In this document: piece by piece, positions 62,142-64,000 of the stretch
Layout: each line of letters starts with the position of its first letter
How positions within the stretch are numbered: position 1 is the first letter of the stretch
Assembly (NCBI RefSeq): GCF_029227915.1
Contig: NC_079883.1
Span: 13,886,001 to 13,950,000, forward strand
Origin: Hydractinia symbiolongicarpus
Lineage: Eukaryota; Cnidaria; Hydrozoa; Anthoathecata; Hydractiniidae
DNA length: 64,000 bases
Reading direction: 5' to 3'
Notes under the pieces: generated by a model
What the model saw: the letters and a program-made list of their open reading frames with translations, nothing else
Databases searched by the model: none
What the model was told of the DNA's origin: nothing
Program-made: the position numbers and the translations under genes

Positions 62142-62733
62142 TTATTTCGTGTATTTTTTCCTTTCTTTTTTGCTTTCACTTGACTGTTTCTGTAACAATA
62201 AGACTGCCCAACATCCGATTTTTTCATGCCTACACTTTTCATTGTAACTTCCTTCGTCATTCTGTGTTTTTATTTCTTTACTCAACTCCACCCAAGCCTT
62301 GCCCTTGACTTTTGTTATTGTTAAAAAAGCTCGACGACAGCTAATTGTATTGTGTTTACATTTTTCCAAAAGATCTTTCCATTCCGTTCCTGTATTTTCT
62401 TCTTTCGACTTTTGTGAGACACTTCTAAGAAGTAACATCATCGTATTGCTAAGTAAATCTCGCCTCCCCAGTATTTTTAACTCGTTTTTGCTCATATCAT
62501 TGAGCGTTGCACAAAGGTGCACAATATGTTTAGATAGTTTAGTACTTTTGCACCACTTTGGGTGGTGAGATCCCTAGAAGACACAAAAAATAAATGTACA
62601 AGTGAATTACATAAACATATCTCTGAATGGGATTTAAAATACTAAAAATAAAAATGTAATTCATATTTACCTGCACTGTTAACCACACTAGAAGGGACAC
62701 CACCATTAGAAAGGACACTTTCAAGGGAATCAT
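62142..62733 (-). CDS. Divergent secreted six-cysteine peptide A11, intact
   Basis: Exon 1 is 62671-62733 and exon 2 is 62142-62573, with a 97-base phase-0 intron (GTAAAT...CTAG). The precursor is 164 residues. A 21-residue signal peptide starts MIPLKVSFLMVV and ends WLTVQ. The mature chain begins GSHHPKWC. Cysteines fall at precursor 29, 42, 93, 100, 135 and 142; spacing is 12-50-6-34-6 against 12-51-6-14-6 in A7. KCKHNTISCRR and KCRHEKIGC keep the paired motif, and MMLLLRS replaces MLLLGS. The 20 extra residues all fall between the fourth and fifth Cys. The C terminus is very basic (SKKERKKYTK). Most other positions differ, so keeping all six Cys suggests selection. Confidence 0.82.
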
Positions 62734-62819
62734 GCTTGCAAATGAATATTATACTTTTAACTTGAAATCTGATAAGAAGTTTGTTGGTTTGTGTCCAATT
62801 AACCATTTCAGCAGCCACG

Positions 62820-62830
62820 TTTTTATATGG
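62820..62830 (-). promoter_or_regulatory. TATA box of A11
   Basis: CCATATAAAAA on the minus strand, about 90 bases before the ATG, the same spacing as in the array genes. The GTGACGC block is not recognised upstream. Confidence 0.5.
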
Positions 62831-62879
62831 TCCAGAAAAAAATGAAATATAACACCTCATATGACCATAAATTTCTGAA

Positions 62880-64000
62880 CAGTATGGATTTCTTTTTATT
62901 GTTATTAAAGGCGCTTAAATGTAAGATGAGACTGCAGGAAGATGAAAAGAATAAATTCATTACGAGAAACACCTAACGATGCCCTAACGACGCCCTATAA
63001 GTCTAAAAAGAAACAGGAAAAATATATATATACTGCTGGGAGAATGGATGGACAGGAACTCAATCTCAAAGTCATTGTCTGTCTTTAGGTAAATTAGTTA
63101 TATTACCTGCTATTAATAAACTGTGCATTAATACTTCTCCCCACGCATGGGCTCTCCCCCACACACACGTGCCGACTAATAATTAAATAGCCTCTTATGT
63201 ATGCTTACACCTCCCATGTCCCTGCTTAATTATGATAAGACAAGAAGATAGCTTTGTTAATCGTACATTCTTACCTAATGAAGTGTTGAGCCAAATAATA
63301 CCATATAACCGATCATACACGTATTTTTATACGAAAATAAGCAAAAGCTATGATGGTAAAACATAATACACTTTTCCCGAACTAGTTTTGCTTAACTTTT
63401 TTAAACAAAATGAATGTGATTTTTAAAATCATCACCTAAAACTTGATAAAATGTGGAATCTTCAGAATCATACAGCAAACAAGCATGTTGTTGAAACAGG
63501 TTTTTTTTGTTTTGTGCTAATTAATTCTGCTTGAAACCAAGTCTTACTGGCACAAGTTGAAAATTTAAAAGACTTTGACCGAAACATTAATACCACTAAA
63601 ATGTCATTTTCACATTTCGGATTAAAATGTGATACACACACCAAATTCAACGATGCTGAATATAATCTCAAAGTCAAAACATTAAAATTATAAAATTATG
63701 AAAAGATGTAATTCGGGAAACGCAGACATGTGAAAAACTAGGCATGTAAAAATGCTGTTTTGGTGTGAATAATTTTCTTTATCATAGTCTTTTTAAGGTT
63801 TGACTTGTACTTTTAAGCCCTGGTTTGAAGCAGTGGTCAAATATCATAAAGCTAAAAAAACTGTTTCAACAGGTTGTGTGTTTGCTTCAAGTTTCTTGTC
63901 AGGATTTTAATAATCACATCCATTTTGTTTAACAAAGTCTAGAAATAGCAGCGGTACATTAAAGGAACCAAATTCGGGAGAGATGCATTAATTTAAACTA
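62880..64000. other. No gene recognised
   Basis: AT-rich sequence with a C-rich patch near 63135-63175 and no supported frame. A 69-codon frame at 63468-63677 has no family resemblance. Confidence 0.4.

Overview
This is an AT-rich eukaryotic window. Its genes have a short signal-peptide exon, a GT-AG intron of about 84-103 bases and a TATA box. It also carries tRNA-derived SINEs, a pogo/Tigger-type DNA transposon relic and MITE-like elements. An invertebrate animal fits best and a cnidarian (perhaps hydrozoan) is possible, but no gene here fixes the lineage. Almost no long conventional gene is visible.

The content is dominated by a repeatedly duplicated family of small secreted, lysine-rich peptide genes, called family A here. 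Each intact member has two exons: exon 1 encodes a 19-21 residue signal peptide ending in xxQ, and after a phase-0 intron exon 2 encodes a mature peptide of about 112-143 residues. Six cysteines are conserved. The last four form two copies of a KC(K/R)xxxxxC(R/Q)R-like motif, each C-x6-C. I recognise no named family. Intact members lie at 4532-5024 (-), 13867-14359 (-), 24550-25039 (-), 27258-27774 (+), 38189-38668 (+), 44131-44628 (+), plus an old divergent member at 62142-62733 (-). Broken members lie at 6975-7415, 34760-35269, 42249-42304, 46330-46504 and 52943-53365. Six older copies (family B, near 330-840, 9872-10381, 17930-18490, 21617-22112, 30285-30755 and 39580-40110) are co-amplified pseudogenes sharing old defects.

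Layout: modules U1 (1-9540) and U2 (9541-17780) are direct tandem copies, each B(-), then A(-), then (A+), the last deleted in U2. U3 (17780-19000) is a truncated third copy. The 19.0-21.6 kb stretch is unrelated sequence with a hairpin, a gene fragment, a MITE-like element and an AGACG-rich repeat array. U4 (21.6-30.2 kb) is inverted and, with U5 (30.2-39.6 kb), forms a large imperfect palindrome with arms of 6.5-7 kb. U6 (39.6-46.2 kb) and U7 (46.2-54.1 kb) are further forward copies; U7 is split by about 4.4 kb of other sequence. Within each module the A genes are head to head, diverging from 2-3 kb of shared spacer with mirror-image promoters.

From 54 to 61 kb I see degenerate repeats and transposon relics but no convincing gene. 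The divergent member and its flank close the window. The picture is a birth-and-death gene cluster for a secreted Cys-rich peptide, with gene conversion, inversion, deletion and pseudogene formation all visible. Function (toxin-like, antimicrobial, signalling or structural) cannot be told from sequence.
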